Shown: piece after piece, positions 9,357-18,335 of the stretch
How the letters are laid out: every line of letters begins with the position of its first letter
How positions within the stretch are numbered: the stretch's first letter is position 1
NCBI GenBank assembly: GCA_027366615.1
Contig: DAHXNG010000116.1
Coordinates: 1-38,976 of the forward strand
Direction of reading: 5' to 3'
Length of the DNA: 38,976 nt
Source of the DNA: Nitrospirota bacterium
GTDB taxonomy: Bacteria; Nitrospirota; Leptospirillia; Leptospirillales; Leptospirillaceae
The notes under the pieces: model-generated
What the model saw: the letters and a program-made list of their open reading frames with translations, nothing else
What the model was told of the DNA's origin: nothing
The model's database searches: none
Position numbers and translations under genes: made by a program

Positions 9357-10169
9357 TCACGGTGATTCTTCCACCACTTCAACCGGATCGAAGCTCACCA
9401 GAACCTGCGCAAGACCCTCGATTCTCTCCCGCCCCCAAAGCCGTCCGCCACTTGCCCCCAATCCTCTGAGAAGATGGAGTTCCCGGAGCCTCCCCGGAGG
9501 ATCGAGGAGATCAAGAACCTCCCGCCCCAGAGAGGGAAGAAGTCCCCAGTCGGGAGAGGCGCCCCCCACAAGGGCATCGACAACTCTGTCCGTCCACAGG
9601 GGGATCCTCAGGTCTTCCCTCCCACGGGCCATCTCCAGCGGATTCTGGGAGAGGACTCCCGAGAGGAGCAAAAGGATTTTCTCCCTTTTCTTCGAGGCGA
9701 GATGGCGGAGTGACTCTCCAAGCAGGGAGGCCTGGCGGACACCGCTGAGAGATTGAGAGACCGGGAGAACCGGGGTCGTCCCCTCCGGCAGGAGAAAAAA
9801 GAGCGGGACCGATACGGCGTGATCAATCCCGTGGATTCCCGGAGCTACCGCCATGCCGACCTTCTTCGCCTCCTGAAGGAGCCTCTGCCCCAGGTCGGGC
9901 GATCCGGGCGGATCGTACTGATAGTGGTGGCCAAAGCCTGAAAAGTCCCGGGAGGAGATGTGTTCGGAAGAGAGGTCGAGAAGTGTAATGTGCCGGACCT
10001 GCCATCCTGGAGTATAGGCGATGACGGCATCGAAGGGCTCTGCCGACTGAGCGAAGAGCTCCTGCCGCAATCTGACGAAGGCTCCGGCCATCTCGCGCTC
10101 CGCTCCCCGGAGAAAGGAAGAGAGAAGGTCGGGGCTGTGAGGCGCCATGACAGGCCAGATCCGGATCAT
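9357..10169 (-). CDS. LigB/DODA-type extradiol dioxygenase-like protein
   Basis: Topology and blocks consistent with LigB fold: FDAVIAYTPGWQ, GHHYQYDPPGSPDLGQRL, GIDHAVSVPLFFLLPE...PVLPVSQS. Confidence 0.65.
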   Translation of the reverse strand: MIRIWPVMAPHSPDLLSSFLRGAEREMAGAFVRLRQELFAQSAEPFDAVIAYTPGWQVRHITLLDLSSEHISSRDFSGFGHHYQYDPPGSPDLGQRLLQEAKKVGMAVAPGIHGIDHAVSVPLFFLLPEGTTPVLPVSQSLSGVRQASLLGESLRHLASKKREKILLLLSGVLSQNPLEMARGREDLRIPLWTDRVVDALVGGASPDWGLLPSLGREVLDLLDPPGRLRELHLLRGLGASGGRLWGRERIEGLAQVLVSFDPVEVVEESP

Positions 10170-11263
10170 GAAGGCTCGCGGCCTCCCGGTTCAAACGGGC
10201 GTCCGTCCGGATGGAAAAGCCTGACGATGGGCCGATCCTTCGGCCAGTCGAAAAGACCGGTCTTCACTGGGGGCCAGTCGGGCGGGGGCGCGATCGTCTC
10301 TCCCCGCCTCAGCCGGGAAAAGTCCCGGGTCAGCTCCCCCTTGTTCCGTGTCAAGAGGCGGATTCTCGCCCATGCCCGTCCGTCGCAGAAATCTCCCCAG
10401 AAAAGACCCTTTTCCCGGTGCAGAGGGGAGACGAGGCGAAGGGCGGGGGCCTGCAGGGGGGACGATCTCGAAAAAAGAAGGTAGGTCATCTTGAGAGCAT
10501 CCTTGACGTGGCCCACCGCTTCGGCCGTCCGCAGAAGCTCTCCGGAAAATCCTGCCGGCCTGTCCTCGTGGCACCAGTTGTCAGGATCGGAAAGCGCCGG
10601 ACAAGGGGCGCTGCGCGACCCGGGACAGGGGGCCAGAAGAACAAGTCCGGGAGTGCGCTCGAGAAGGCTGTCTCCCAGAGACAGAAGAGCTCGTGAGGAT
10701 CGTTTGTCGGCCGGCTCCACAAGAAGAAGAAGACCCTCGGGAGACAAAACGTCGACCACGGCTCCAAAGAGCTCTGCGAAGCCTTCATGGGCCGACTCGT
10801 TTTCGGCGAGGCAGTTCGCCATGGAGACGATGTCCCAGCCTTCGCCCAGAAAAGGTCTCTCAGCCGGCAGAAGAGCCCTTGAATAAGAGAGAGACAGACC
10901 AGACCCGTCCTTGTCACCGGCGATCCGGACCAGCGCCTCTTCCGAGCGGTCGACCATGTGCAGGTCCACCGAGACCGGACAGCTTGCCAAAAGAGTCCGG
11001 GCCAGCGCCAGGGAAAACTCTCCCGTGCCCGAGCCAAGATCGAGAATCCGAAGCCTCTCCTTCCGGAAGAGCTCCGGAGCCCCCCGGAGAAGAATTTCCT
11101 CTCCCAGCGCCTCTCCCTTGGCCCGCCCCACCTCGCCGTAATAGGCGCCATAGGCCTCCCGGCTCTCGGAGCGGTCCATGTAATCCGCAGGGATCGTTCT
11201 TTGGGAGAAGCTCCGGGAGAGTTCCCGGACCTCTCCGATGATCTGGCTCTTTCTGTTTTTCAC
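10166..11263 (-). CDS. Rsm22-like methyltransferase family protein
   Basis: SAM motif RILDLGSGTGEFSLAL and cysteine block LLAPCPGSRSAPCPALSDPDNWCHEDRP resembling the Rsm22 APCPHDGPCPL...WCHF region. Confidence 0.75.
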   Translation of the reverse strand: MKNRKSQIIGEVRELSRSFSQRTIPADYMDRSESREAYGAYYGEVGRAKGEALGEEILLRGAPELFRKERLRILDLGSGTGEFSLALARTLLASCPVSVDLHMVDRSEEALVRIAGDKDGSGLSLSYSRALLPAERPFLGEGWDIVSMANCLAENESAHEGFAELFGAVVDVLSPEGLLLLVEPADKRSSRALLSLGDSLLERTPGLVLLAPCPGSRSAPCPALSDPDNWCHEDRPAGFSGELLRTAEAVGHVKDALKMTYLLFSRSSPLQAPALRLVSPLHREKGLFWGDFCDGRAWARIRLLTRNKGELTRDFSRLRRGETIAPPPDWPPVKTGLFDWPKDRPIVRLFHPDGRPFEPGGREPS

Positions 11264-11400
11264 AGTCCTCTGATAGAATAAGGGTTCCGGGCGTTTTACC
11301 AGACACTAAAAAACAGTTAAAATCCTGCGTGACCGGCCATGATACGCGTTTCATCATGGACCGCCGCGAACAGGGATCTCGACAAAGAGGATTTCACTTC

Positions 11401-12684
11401 ATGAAATATCAGGCCCCTCGCGGTGTCAAAGACCTTCTCCCCCCGGAATCCGAGACGTTTCGGCGCCTTGAGGAGGAGCTTCAGGCCCTCTTTGCCCTCT
11501 CCGGCTTCCGGGAGGTCCGGCTTCCGATTTTCGAATCGGCCGCGCTTTTTTCGCGCTCGATCGGCGAGTCGACCGACATCGTCGAGAAGGAGATGTATCT
11601 CTTCGAGGGGAAGGGCGGTGAGCGCCTTGCCCTCCGACCCGAAGGAACCGCCTCTCTTCTCAGGGCCGCCATCGAGCATCGGCTGGCCGAACCCGGACGG
11701 ACGACACGTCTCTCCTATCAGGGTCCGATGTTCCGACACGAGCGCCCCCAGGCCGGGCGCCTCCGGCAGTTTCACCAGGCGGGAGCCGAGATTCTGGGGA
11801 CAAACGATCCCGACACCGATGCCGACCTGATCGCCATGGTCAGCCGGTATGCCAAAAAGACGCGTATCCCCGGATCGACCCTTCTCATCAACAGCATGGG
11901 GTGCGATGCCTGCCGGCCGGCATATCGCGCCCGGCTTGTCGACTATCTCGAAGCCCACAAAAACACCCTCTGCGAAACCTGTCTTCGCAGAACGGCGACA
12001 AACCCCCTCCGCGTTCTCGACTGCAAGGTGGAAGGCTGTCAGGAGGTTCTTGAGGCGGCTCCCCCTCTCACCGAATTTCTCTGCACCTCTTCGCGGGAGC
12101 ACTTCGAGAGTGTCTGCCGTGGGCTTATCGACCAGGATATCCCGTACACACTCTCCCACCGCCTGGTGCGAGGACTCGACTACTACACGGAAACGGCCTT
12201 CGAGTGGGTCTCCGATGCCCTTGGATCCCAGTCAACATGGGCCGCAGGCGGACGCTACAACGGACTTGTCAGCTCTCTCGGTGGCCCCGACATCCCCGGG
12301 GTTGGCCTCGCGATCGGAGTCGAACGGCTCCACCTCCTGCGGGAGAAGGCAGACACCCTTCCCCTCCCGACCGATCCGCCGGTCATGATCGCCCTCCATC
12401 CTCTTGATGAAGCCTCCCGGGGGTACATCCACCGGATCCTTTCGGCACTTCGGGAGGAAAACATCTCCTCGGTCGGACTCTTTGGCCAGTCCCGCCTCAA
12501 GAAGGCCTTTGTCTCGGCGGAGAGGGAAAAAGCCCGATATATCGGGCTGGCAGGAGAAGATGAGCGGGAGAGCAACACCCTCACGATCAAAGACCTTGCA
12601 ACCGGAGCCCAGAAGACGGTTCCGGCCTTCCCTGCGGCCGCACTGGCCAATCTCCTCAGGATGGGGTGGGGAGCGGAGTCCTAG
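11401..12684 (+). CDS. hisS: Histidyl-tRNA synthetase
   Basis: MKYQAPRGVKDLLPPES; class II motifs LALRPEGTASLLRA, YQGPMFRHERPQAGRLRQFHQ; HisRS motif RGLDYYTETAFEW. ATG at 11401. Confidence 0.97.
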   Translation: MKYQAPRGVKDLLPPESETFRRLEEELQALFALSGFREVRLPIFESAALFSRSIGESTDIVEKEMYLFEGKGGERLALRPEGTASLLRAAIEHRLAEPGRTTRLSYQGPMFRHERPQAGRLRQFHQAGAEILGTNDPDTDADLIAMVSRYAKKTRIPGSTLLINSMGCDACRPAYRARLVDYLEAHKNTLCETCLRRTATNPLRVLDCKVEGCQEVLEAAPPLTEFLCTSSREHFESVCRGLIDQDIPYTLSHRLVRGLDYYTETAFEWVSDALGSQSTWAAGGRYNGLVSSLGGPDIPGVGLAIGVERLHLLREKADTLPLPTDPPVMIALHPLDEASRGYIHRILSALREENISSVGLFGQSRLKKAFVSAEREKARYIGLAGEDERESNTLTIKDLATGAQKTVPAFPAAALANLLRMGWGAES

Positions 12685-12712
12685 CCCGGGGCTCCGCCCA
12701 TACCCTGATATG

Positions 12713-12730
12713 TTCGGGCCAAGGCCCGCT
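12713..12730 (+). terminator. Possible hisS terminator
   Basis: CGGGC-caag-GCCCG followed by CTTTT between the convergent hisS and ccoG-like genes; short stem. Confidence 0.4.
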
Positions 12731-12740
12731 TTTGCAACTC

Positions 12741-14072
12741 CTACCCCTGCCCCTTGTTCACGATATAGACCGCCGCATCCTGCCTGAACCGGCCCGGCTT
12801 GGGGGTAAAGCTCTCCACATCCACCCTGAAGTTGTGAAGTCCCGGAGAGAGTTCCCTTCCCGCTTCAACCGTCATGACGATCTTGCGGTGTTCTCCCGGC
12901 GGGATCGACACTGCCGTCTCAGCGAACTTCACACTGGGAGCCGGAAGCCCCTCCTGCCCGATGACAAATCTCTCAGCGCGGGGGGTCTTGTTGTAGATCC
13001 CCACCTCGAACTGGTCGAAGCGCCCCGGAACCTGGCTGAAGGTGACCCTATAGGGTGAATAGGTCGCGATTCCGTAGATAAAGAGCCCCAGAGGAACAAG
13101 GCTGAAGACAGTGGCCACGACAAAACGAACCGTTCCCGGAGAAAGCCGCCGCCCCTTCATGGCTCCCTTCTCGTCGACATAGACGCCGTTTTTGTGGAAG
13201 GTGAGAAGGGAGGGAAGCCCGCGCTTTGCCGAATAATCCTCGCAGACGACAACGCACTCTCCACAATTGATGCACCGGGAATAGTTCTTTGTATCCCGGG
13301 GATCGATATCGATAAAGCAGGACTTCACACAGAGATTGCACCCGGTGCATTCACCCCTGCGGGCGTGGTCGAAAGCGACCTTCAGGGTATCGTCGGTCTT
13401 GAACATGTGCTGCCAGAGGGGATAGGGACAGACCCATTTGCACCAGTAGTGACGGACGAGCAGAAGGTTCAGGAACATGACCCCACCAATGCCCAGGACC
13501 AGCCAGTAGGCGGTAGGGCTCGCTCCTGTCAGAAGATCGTGAAGGAGGCTCTTGGGGGGGATCACATAAGCGGTTATGATCACGGAAACAAGAAGGGAAA
13601 AAAGAGCGACCCCTCCGGCAAAGAGGGTCCACTGACCGATCTTTTTTAGCACCCCGACCTTTTTGGGACGGGCAGCCGAAAGGGTCACCTCCCCGAATCC
13701 CGGACCCAAAGCCGCCGAGCCGAAGGAGAACTTCGCCAGGGCATTGGTCCATTCGGAAAAGGTGTTCTGAAGACAGGCCCATCCGCAGTAGACCATGCCA
13801 AGTACCGCATAGACCGCCGTCATGGCCGATATGACAAAGATCCAGAACGGAAGAATGAGGAAGAAGTCGCTCCACCAGACCTGGTAGCCCATGATAACGA
13901 AGCGTCCGGTGGAGAGATCGATATGGAAGACACCCGTAAAGGGAAGGAGGACGAGAACAACGATGAAGGCCACCTGAACGATGGTCCGCACCTGGGTGAC
14001 CCGAAGACCTGCGGCCTTTTGTGAGGACTTGCCGATCTTCGGCATCGGTATGAGTGGTTGCGTTTGTTCCAT
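12741..14072 (-). CDS. ccoG: CcoG-like (RdxA/FixG family) 4Fe-4S membrane protein
   Basis: GWACLQNTFSEW, WVCPYPLWQHMF, CTGCNLCVKSCFIDID...CINCGECVVVCEDY, and the C-terminal beta-domain typical of CcoG. Confidence 0.92.
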   Translation of the reverse strand: MEQTQPLIPMPKIGKSSQKAAGLRVTQVRTIVQVAFIVVLVLLPFTGVFHIDLSTGRFVIMGYQVWWSDFFLILPFWIFVISAMTAVYAVLGMVYCGWACLQNTFSEWTNALAKFSFGSAALGPGFGEVTLSAARPKKVGVLKKIGQWTLFAGGVALFSLLVSVIITAYVIPPKSLLHDLLTGASPTAYWLVLGIGGVMFLNLLLVRHYWCKWVCPYPLWQHMFKTDDTLKVAFDHARRGECTGCNLCVKSCFIDIDPRDTKNYSRCINCGECVVVCEDYSAKRGLPSLLTFHKNGVYVDEKGAMKGRRLSPGTVRFVVATVFSLVPLGLFIYGIATYSPYRVTFSQVPGRFDQFEVGIYNKTPRAERFVIGQEGLPAPSVKFAETAVSIPPGEHRKIVMTVEAGRELSPGLHNFRVDVESFTPKPGRFRQDAAVYIVNKGQG

Positions 14073-14109
14073 GGAAGAGAAGCCCCGCTCGGTTTAAGGA
14101 TGACGGGAC

Positions 14110-14448
14110 CTACTCCTCCCCTTCCTCGTCATGGCCACCCTGACCACCGTCCCGCCCGCCAATAAGACCTGAACCATGGCCTGAACCGTGGCCCGGTTTT
14201 TCAAGCTCGTGCTTAAAATACCAGGAGATCCCGAGATACAGGAAGACCGGTATCAGGATTCCCAGCAGAAAGAACAGGTAGGCAAACCAGGGAAGTCCCA
14301 GAGTGACGTGGACATATCGGGGAAGATAGGCCCATGCCGGGGTCGAAAGAAAAATTACCCCTCCCCCCCATAGTGAACCCAGCAGAAGGGGTTTGTAAAG
14401 AAACCCCTTCCCCCCAGACCTCCCCGTTGAACTTCCAACATGTCTCAC
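14110..14448 (-). CDS. Hypothetical membrane protein (112 aa) with a Gly/His-rich tail
   Basis: Two hydrophobic helices and C-terminal HELEKPGHGSGHGSGLIGGRDGGQGGHDEEGEE; stop abuts the upstream CcoN-like gene. Confidence 0.65.
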   Translation of the reverse strand: MRHVGSSTGRSGGKGFLYKPLLLGSLWGGGVIFLSTPAWAYLPRYVHVTLGLPWFAYLFFLLGILIPVFLYLGISWYFKHELEKPGHGSGHGSGLIGGRDGGQGGHDEEGEE

Positions 14449-15035
14449 TAGGAGCGCCCTTCGCCGGCAGCCGCCACGGTGGCCCCCAGTGACGAAGAAA
14501 TCTCCTCACGCTCGTTTTCCGGAAGGGTTTTCCGCCCTTTCGCCACCTGAACCGTCATGTAGATGTTGTAGGCAAAGATGATGTTGGCAAGAAGGACGAA
14601 GGTGCCGAAGATGCCGACCATCTCCATGTAGGGAGCCTCAACAGGCTTGATGTCGGCGACATTTCCGTGAAGGAGGATCATGCCTCCCTTGTAGCCGGCG
14701 ATGCAGAAGGCCAGGACCATCCCGACGAGGCTGATATTGTGCATCCAGAAATGTATCCGGAGAAGGCGATAGCTATAAAGCGGGCCGGCGAAGATCCGGG
14801 GGACGATGTAGTACATGGAGCCGAAGATCGCCATCTCGACCCAGCCCAGAAGGTTGATATGCGTATGGCCGAGGACAATCAGGTCTGACGGTCCGCCCGC
14901 TCCCGCCTGGACAAAATTCCGGAAGGTCTCCACTCCACCCATCACCGCCCCCCACGAAAACCCGATGATCGCGTACAGAAGGCAGGCATAGTAGAACTTC
15001 ATGATATAGTCCTTGATCCGTTCGTCCCTGGTCAT
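14448..15035 (-). CDS. Short haem-copper oxidase subunit I-like (CcoN C-terminal-like) membrane protein
   Basis: GHTHINLLGWVEMAIFGSMYYIVPRIFAGPLYSYRLLRIHFWMHNISLVGMVLAFCIAG resembles the CcoN HVHSGALGW...YHLIPRLFG...YS.RL...HFWLATIG region. Only about 195 aa. Start MTRDERIKDY at 15035. Confidence 0.8.
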   Translation of the reverse strand: MTRDERIKDYIMKFYYACLLYAIIGFSWGAVMGGVETFRNFVQAGAGGPSDLIVLGHTHINLLGWVEMAIFGSMYYIVPRIFAGPLYSYRLLRIHFWMHNISLVGMVLAFCIAGYKGGMILLHGNVADIKPVEAPYMEMVGIFGTFVLLANIIFAYNIYMTVQVAKGRKTLPENEREEISSSLGATVAAAGEGRS

Positions 15036-15089
15036 TGCTCTCTCCTGTTTTTTCCTTGCGGCTATCATTACCTTGTCACTATCCGAAGA

Positions 15090-16217
15090 CTATCTCCGGG
15101 CGTCCATGCAGAGCCGGAAGCCAAAGAAGTCGGAGGCGTAAACCGGCCACGTCGGATTTCTTGCCGTCACGCGGGCGCTATACTGGTCGCTCTTCCACGA
15201 GCCGCCCCGGAGGACATAGTAGCTCTTTCCCTCCACCGGGTGCAGGGCGCCGGTTGCATCGACCCGATAGGCAAAGAAGCGCGCCTTGTTGGCAGTGTTC
15301 CCCGGGTAGGGGCGATAGGGCGAACTCGTCCACTCGAAGACGTTGCCGGCCATGTCGAGCACCCCGTAGGGGCTGGCCCCCATAGAATAGCGATTGACAG
15401 GAGAGGTGTCCCCGACCGTGTAGTTGGCATTAGCCCGCCGCGGATCCCAGACACTCCCCCAGGGCCACATCCTCTTGTCCTGACCACGAGCCGCCTTTTC
15501 CCACTCCTCCTCCGTGCAGAGCCTGGCCCGGCGAAACCTTGCATAATCCCGGGCATTCTCCAGGGACACAAAGGTCACCGGGTAATCTCCCCGCCCGGCG
15601 GGATAGCTCCCGGTCTTCCAGTTGGCCGGGGCCAGATAGTGAAGCTTGTCCACGAAATCCTTGTACTCCCTGTTGGTCACGAGGTGGCGTTCGATGAGAT
15701 AGGGAGGAAGGTAGACCTTGTGGATCGGCTTTTCGTCAAAATTCGCAAAATTGTCCTCGGCCCCCATCCAGAATGGCCCTGCCGGAATCAGGACGAAGCC
15801 CTGGGGGATGCGGTACCCCGAGACGTCAACCTTTATCTGTTCCGTCGGGGAGAGATCCTTTCCTTCTGCCAGCTTCTTTGAGGCCTCCCCCTGGATCATG
15901 GCGTTTTTTGACCCTGGCATCGCCTCTGTAAGCACCCCGCCCATCGGCCTGAACTCCCCGGGCTCTGCCCCGTGCTTTCTGATCGAGGCAGTCGAGAGGC
16001 GAACGATTCGGTTCGAGGCAAGTCCGACCACATGAACGGCCCCTGCGATAAGAATCAGGAGAATAATCGTGATGGCAATCGCTTTCCAGGGAAGCTGCCA
16101 TGGAGACATTTCGGCCGGGGCCAGATCGTCGTCATCGCTGGTAGTGATTTTCTTGCGGGGTTCACCATCGGCCTTTTCAGAGGGAGACTCTTCGTGACCA
16201 TCCTTTAAATCATCCAT
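15090..16217 (-). CDS. Membrane-anchored formylglycine-generating enzyme (SUMF1/FGE-sulfatase)-like protein
   Basis: One N-terminal TM helix, then GFVLIPAGPFWMGAEDNFANFDEKPIHKVYLPPYLIERHLVTNREYKDFV...ASPYGVLDMAGNVFEWTSS...VLRGGSWKSDQYSARVTARN. Confidence 0.92.
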   Translation of the reverse strand: MDDLKDGHEESPSEKADGEPRKKITTSDDDDLAPAEMSPWQLPWKAIAITIILLILIAGAVHVVGLASNRIVRLSTASIRKHGAEPGEFRPMGGVLTEAMPGSKNAMIQGEASKKLAEGKDLSPTEQIKVDVSGYRIPQGFVLIPAGPFWMGAEDNFANFDEKPIHKVYLPPYLIERHLVTNREYKDFVDKLHYLAPANWKTGSYPAGRGDYPVTFVSLENARDYARFRRARLCTEEEWEKAARGQDKRMWPWGSVWDPRRANANYTVGDTSPVNRYSMGASPYGVLDMAGNVFEWTSSPYRPYPGNTANKARFFAYRVDATGALHPVEGKSYYVLRGGSWKSDQYSARVTARNPTWPVYASDFFGFRLCMDARR

Positions 16218-16222
16218 CCTGA

Positions 16223-16798
16223 CTAGATCCTTTCCTTTACCGGAGCGGGAGTCCCTTCAATGACAGCATTCTTGTCCCGCGATAAAACTGTCGCGAAAAC
16301 ATTCCACACAAATGTCCAGTGGCCGATGCCCATAAAGAGGGCCGCCAGGACAAACCCTATCCGATGGTAAGGCTGGTAGACGGCTCGTGCCAGGGGATAG
16401 ACGATCCCCTGGGCAAGCATTCGATTGCCCTCGAGGATACCAAAGGTCAGAAGTACGGAATAAAATCCGACCACTCCCGCCACCATGAAGAAAAAGCTCA
16501 TTTCTCCGAGAAAGGGGCTCCAGATTTTCTTTCCCGAAAGGCGCGGCAGGAGGTAGTAGACCATCGCCATGACCACAGACACCACCCCCCCGATCAGATT
16601 GATGTGGGCATGTGCCAGGGGATCGACAAGATGTCCCGCCTGGCCGGTCATATGGATCCAGTGACGAATCCGGGGGGTCGACTGGAGAAAGCCCTGCATC
16701 GTTCCCACGAAAAGACAAAAGACCCCGAACAGGATAAATCGGAGTCCCAGCTGATCGGTCGAGCTGCTGGCAGATTCGGAGAGTAGTTCGTTCTTCAT
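16223..16798 (-). CDS. Second short haem-copper oxidase subunit I-like membrane protein
   Basis: VDPLAHAHINLIGGVVSVVMAMVYYLLPRLSGKK parallels the HTHINLLGW...YYIVPRI block of the 14448-15035 product. ATG at 16798. Confidence 0.75.
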   Translation of the reverse strand: MKNELLSESASSSTDQLGLRFILFGVFCLFVGTMQGFLQSTPRIRHWIHMTGQAGHLVDPLAHAHINLIGGVVSVVMAMVYYLLPRLSGKKIWSPFLGEMSFFFMVAGVVGFYSVLLTFGILEGNRMLAQGIVYPLARAVYQPYHRIGFVLAALFMGIGHWTFVWNVFATVLSRDKNAVIEGTPAPVKERI

Positions 16799-16823
16799 TC
16801 GCACCTCAAAAAAAGTAGGAAGG

Positions 16824-17264
16824 TCAGGAGATCCGTTCCGGCCCACGGGGTTTGGGGGAGGCGGGGGATGTTCCACGAGCATTTCTCCTTCTCCGGAGGA
16901 CCTCTCCTACATATCCTCCGAGAAAGGAGACCTCGGGAACGGTAATAAAAAAGATCATCATGAAGGGTGCGACGGGGATCCCCACCGTCATCCCCGAGGG
17001 GTGATAGACCTCGTAGAGATAGGTAAAAAGGAGATAGGCCATGGGAGGTATGGGCCCCAGAAGCTTCCCGAATGGCCCGGCAATGTATCCGGTGACAAAG
17101 GAGACAACCAAGGGTGCCAGAAGGTAGGAGAAGAGAATACCCGTTCCGAAAATATGATGAAACGCCCCATCGGTCAGTCCAAGCAGGCGATCTCCCGCAA
17201 AAAACAACAGAAGACCCGCCCCGACTCCCACAAGTGCGGCGGTAGGGTTTAATTTCTTTTTCAT
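16824..17264 (-). CDS. Hypothetical multi-TM membrane protein (146 aa)
   Basis: About four hydrophobic helices, in-line with the oxidase-like cluster. Confidence 0.65.
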   Translation of the reverse strand: MKKKLNPTAALVGVGAGLLLFFAGDRLLGLTDGAFHHIFGTGILFSYLLAPLVVSFVTGYIAGPFGKLLGPIPPMAYLLFTYLYEVYHPSGMTVGIPVAPFMMIFFITVPEVSFLGGYVGEVLRRRRNARGTSPASPKPRGPERIS

Positions 17265-17288
17265 CGAGGGCGGTTCCTTATGAGCCGA

Positions 17289-17507
17289 TCAGGGATTATG
17301 GCTCTTGGGCGTCGTGGCCGAGTCGGAGCCATGTTCGTGAGGCGGGGTCTTGGCGTCTCCGTCCTCCTCGTTAAAGATGATGTATTTGATGTTTTCGTCA
17401 AACTGACCATTCTTGTAGGACCAGTAGATCCCAAAAACGATGATCACAAGCGATACAAGACCCGTGGCAGTCCATAGATATGCAACGATCCCCTCTGGCA
17501 GTTTCAT
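17289..17507 (-). CDS. CcoS-like cbb3 oxidase maturation protein
   Basis: Single TM followed by IYWSYKNGQFDENIKYIIFNEED, resembling the CcoS W-x-x-x-x-GQFDD-x-E...I-L-F-D-D signature. Confidence 0.65.
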   Translation of the reverse strand: MKLPEGIVAYLWTATGLVSLVIIVFGIYWSYKNGQFDENIKYIIFNEEDGDAKTPPHEHGSDSATTPKSHNP

Positions 17508-17550
17508 CTTATTCTCCTTGCGCGAACCGGGGCTCTATCCGGAATGGCGA

Positions 17551-17982
17551 CTATTTGGGCGGTTTTGGATAATTGGGCGAACCTGGGAGAGCCTTCAGGC
17601 TCATCATGAGGTCGACGAGTTTATCTTTCTCCTCTGGAGAGATCTTGTCAAAGGTCGGAGCAAATTTTCCGCTATGCGCCGTTCCCGGGACAAGAGATCC
17701 CGGATCGTTGAGATAGGAATGGAGCCAGGCTGCCGTTCTGCGCGTCCCTTCTCCATCCATGTCCGGACCATCGTAGTCCCCCTCTCCGTAGACCACATGG
17801 CAATCGCGGCAAGAGTATTTCTCGAAGACTTCGTATCCTGCCGCCGACTTCTTGCTGAAAAGATAGACGTCGTTTGTTGTCCAGAAGGTCACCACATGCA
17901 AACGGGCCAGCACATAGAGGACCATTGCGGACAAAACCATCAATCCGGCCAGAAGAAATACGACTTTTTCACCGGTTTTCAT
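17551..17982 (-). CDS. Membrane-anchored monohaem cytochrome c
   Basis: N-terminal TM and CRDCH haem motif; C-terminal PTFDKISPEEKDKLVDLMMSLK. ATG at 17982 (MKTGEKVVFLLAG). Confidence 0.88.
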   Translation of the reverse strand: MKTGEKVVFLLAGLMVLSAMVLYVLARLHVVTFWTTNDVYLFSKKSAAGYEVFEKYSCRDCHVVYGEGDYDGPDMDGEGTRRTAAWLHSYLNDPGSLVPGTAHSGKFAPTFDKISPEEKDKLVDLMMSLKALPGSPNYPKPPK

Positions 17983-17989
17983 CGATTGT

Positions 17990-18184
17990 CTACACCAGGA
18001 TTCGTAAGAGAAGCTGGATGACGGCAAAGCAGATCACGCTTATGATACCGACAAAGCTCATGGCGATGATAACCTGCTCCCCGCGCTTGAGCTTTTTGAA
18101 GGGTCCGATGATATATCGGGACATGATGGTAAAGGTAATAACCGATGCGGAGAGAAAGGTAAAGATGACAACAGAAACTGACAT
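17990..18184 (-). CDS. Small membrane protein (two TM)
   Basis: MSVSVVIFTFLSASVITFTIMSRYIIGPFKKLKRGEQVIIAMSFVGIISVICFAVIQLLLRILV; start taken as the internal ATG at about 18184. Confidence 0.55.
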   Translation of the reverse strand: MSVSVVIFTFLSASVITFTIMSRYIIGPFKKLKRGEQVIIAMSFVGIISVICFAVIQLLLRILV

Positions 18185-18249
18185 TTTAATGGACATACAC
18201 ACCTCTTGGACCGATTGTACACCCCCACCATCGGGCCTGCAACTGGAAA

Positions 18250-18288
18250 AACAAAAAAGGCGGAATCCGTGAGGAAACCGCCCTTTTA
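18250..18288 (-). terminator. Rho-independent terminator or attenuator inside the oxidase-like cluster
   Basis: Minus strand: GGGCGG-TTTCC-tcac-GGATT-CCGCC followed by TTTTTTGTTTTT. Confidence 0.75.
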
Positions 18289-18335
18289 TGTATACGGAGA
18301 ATCTCCGCCTGACTCCCTGACCGAATGACCGCCCC

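Noticed and set aside
14188-14230. Short tandem repeat (ggcctgaaccrtgg)
   Set aside because: Explained by the coding repeat GHGSGHGSG in the tail of the 112-aa membrane protein; only two copies.
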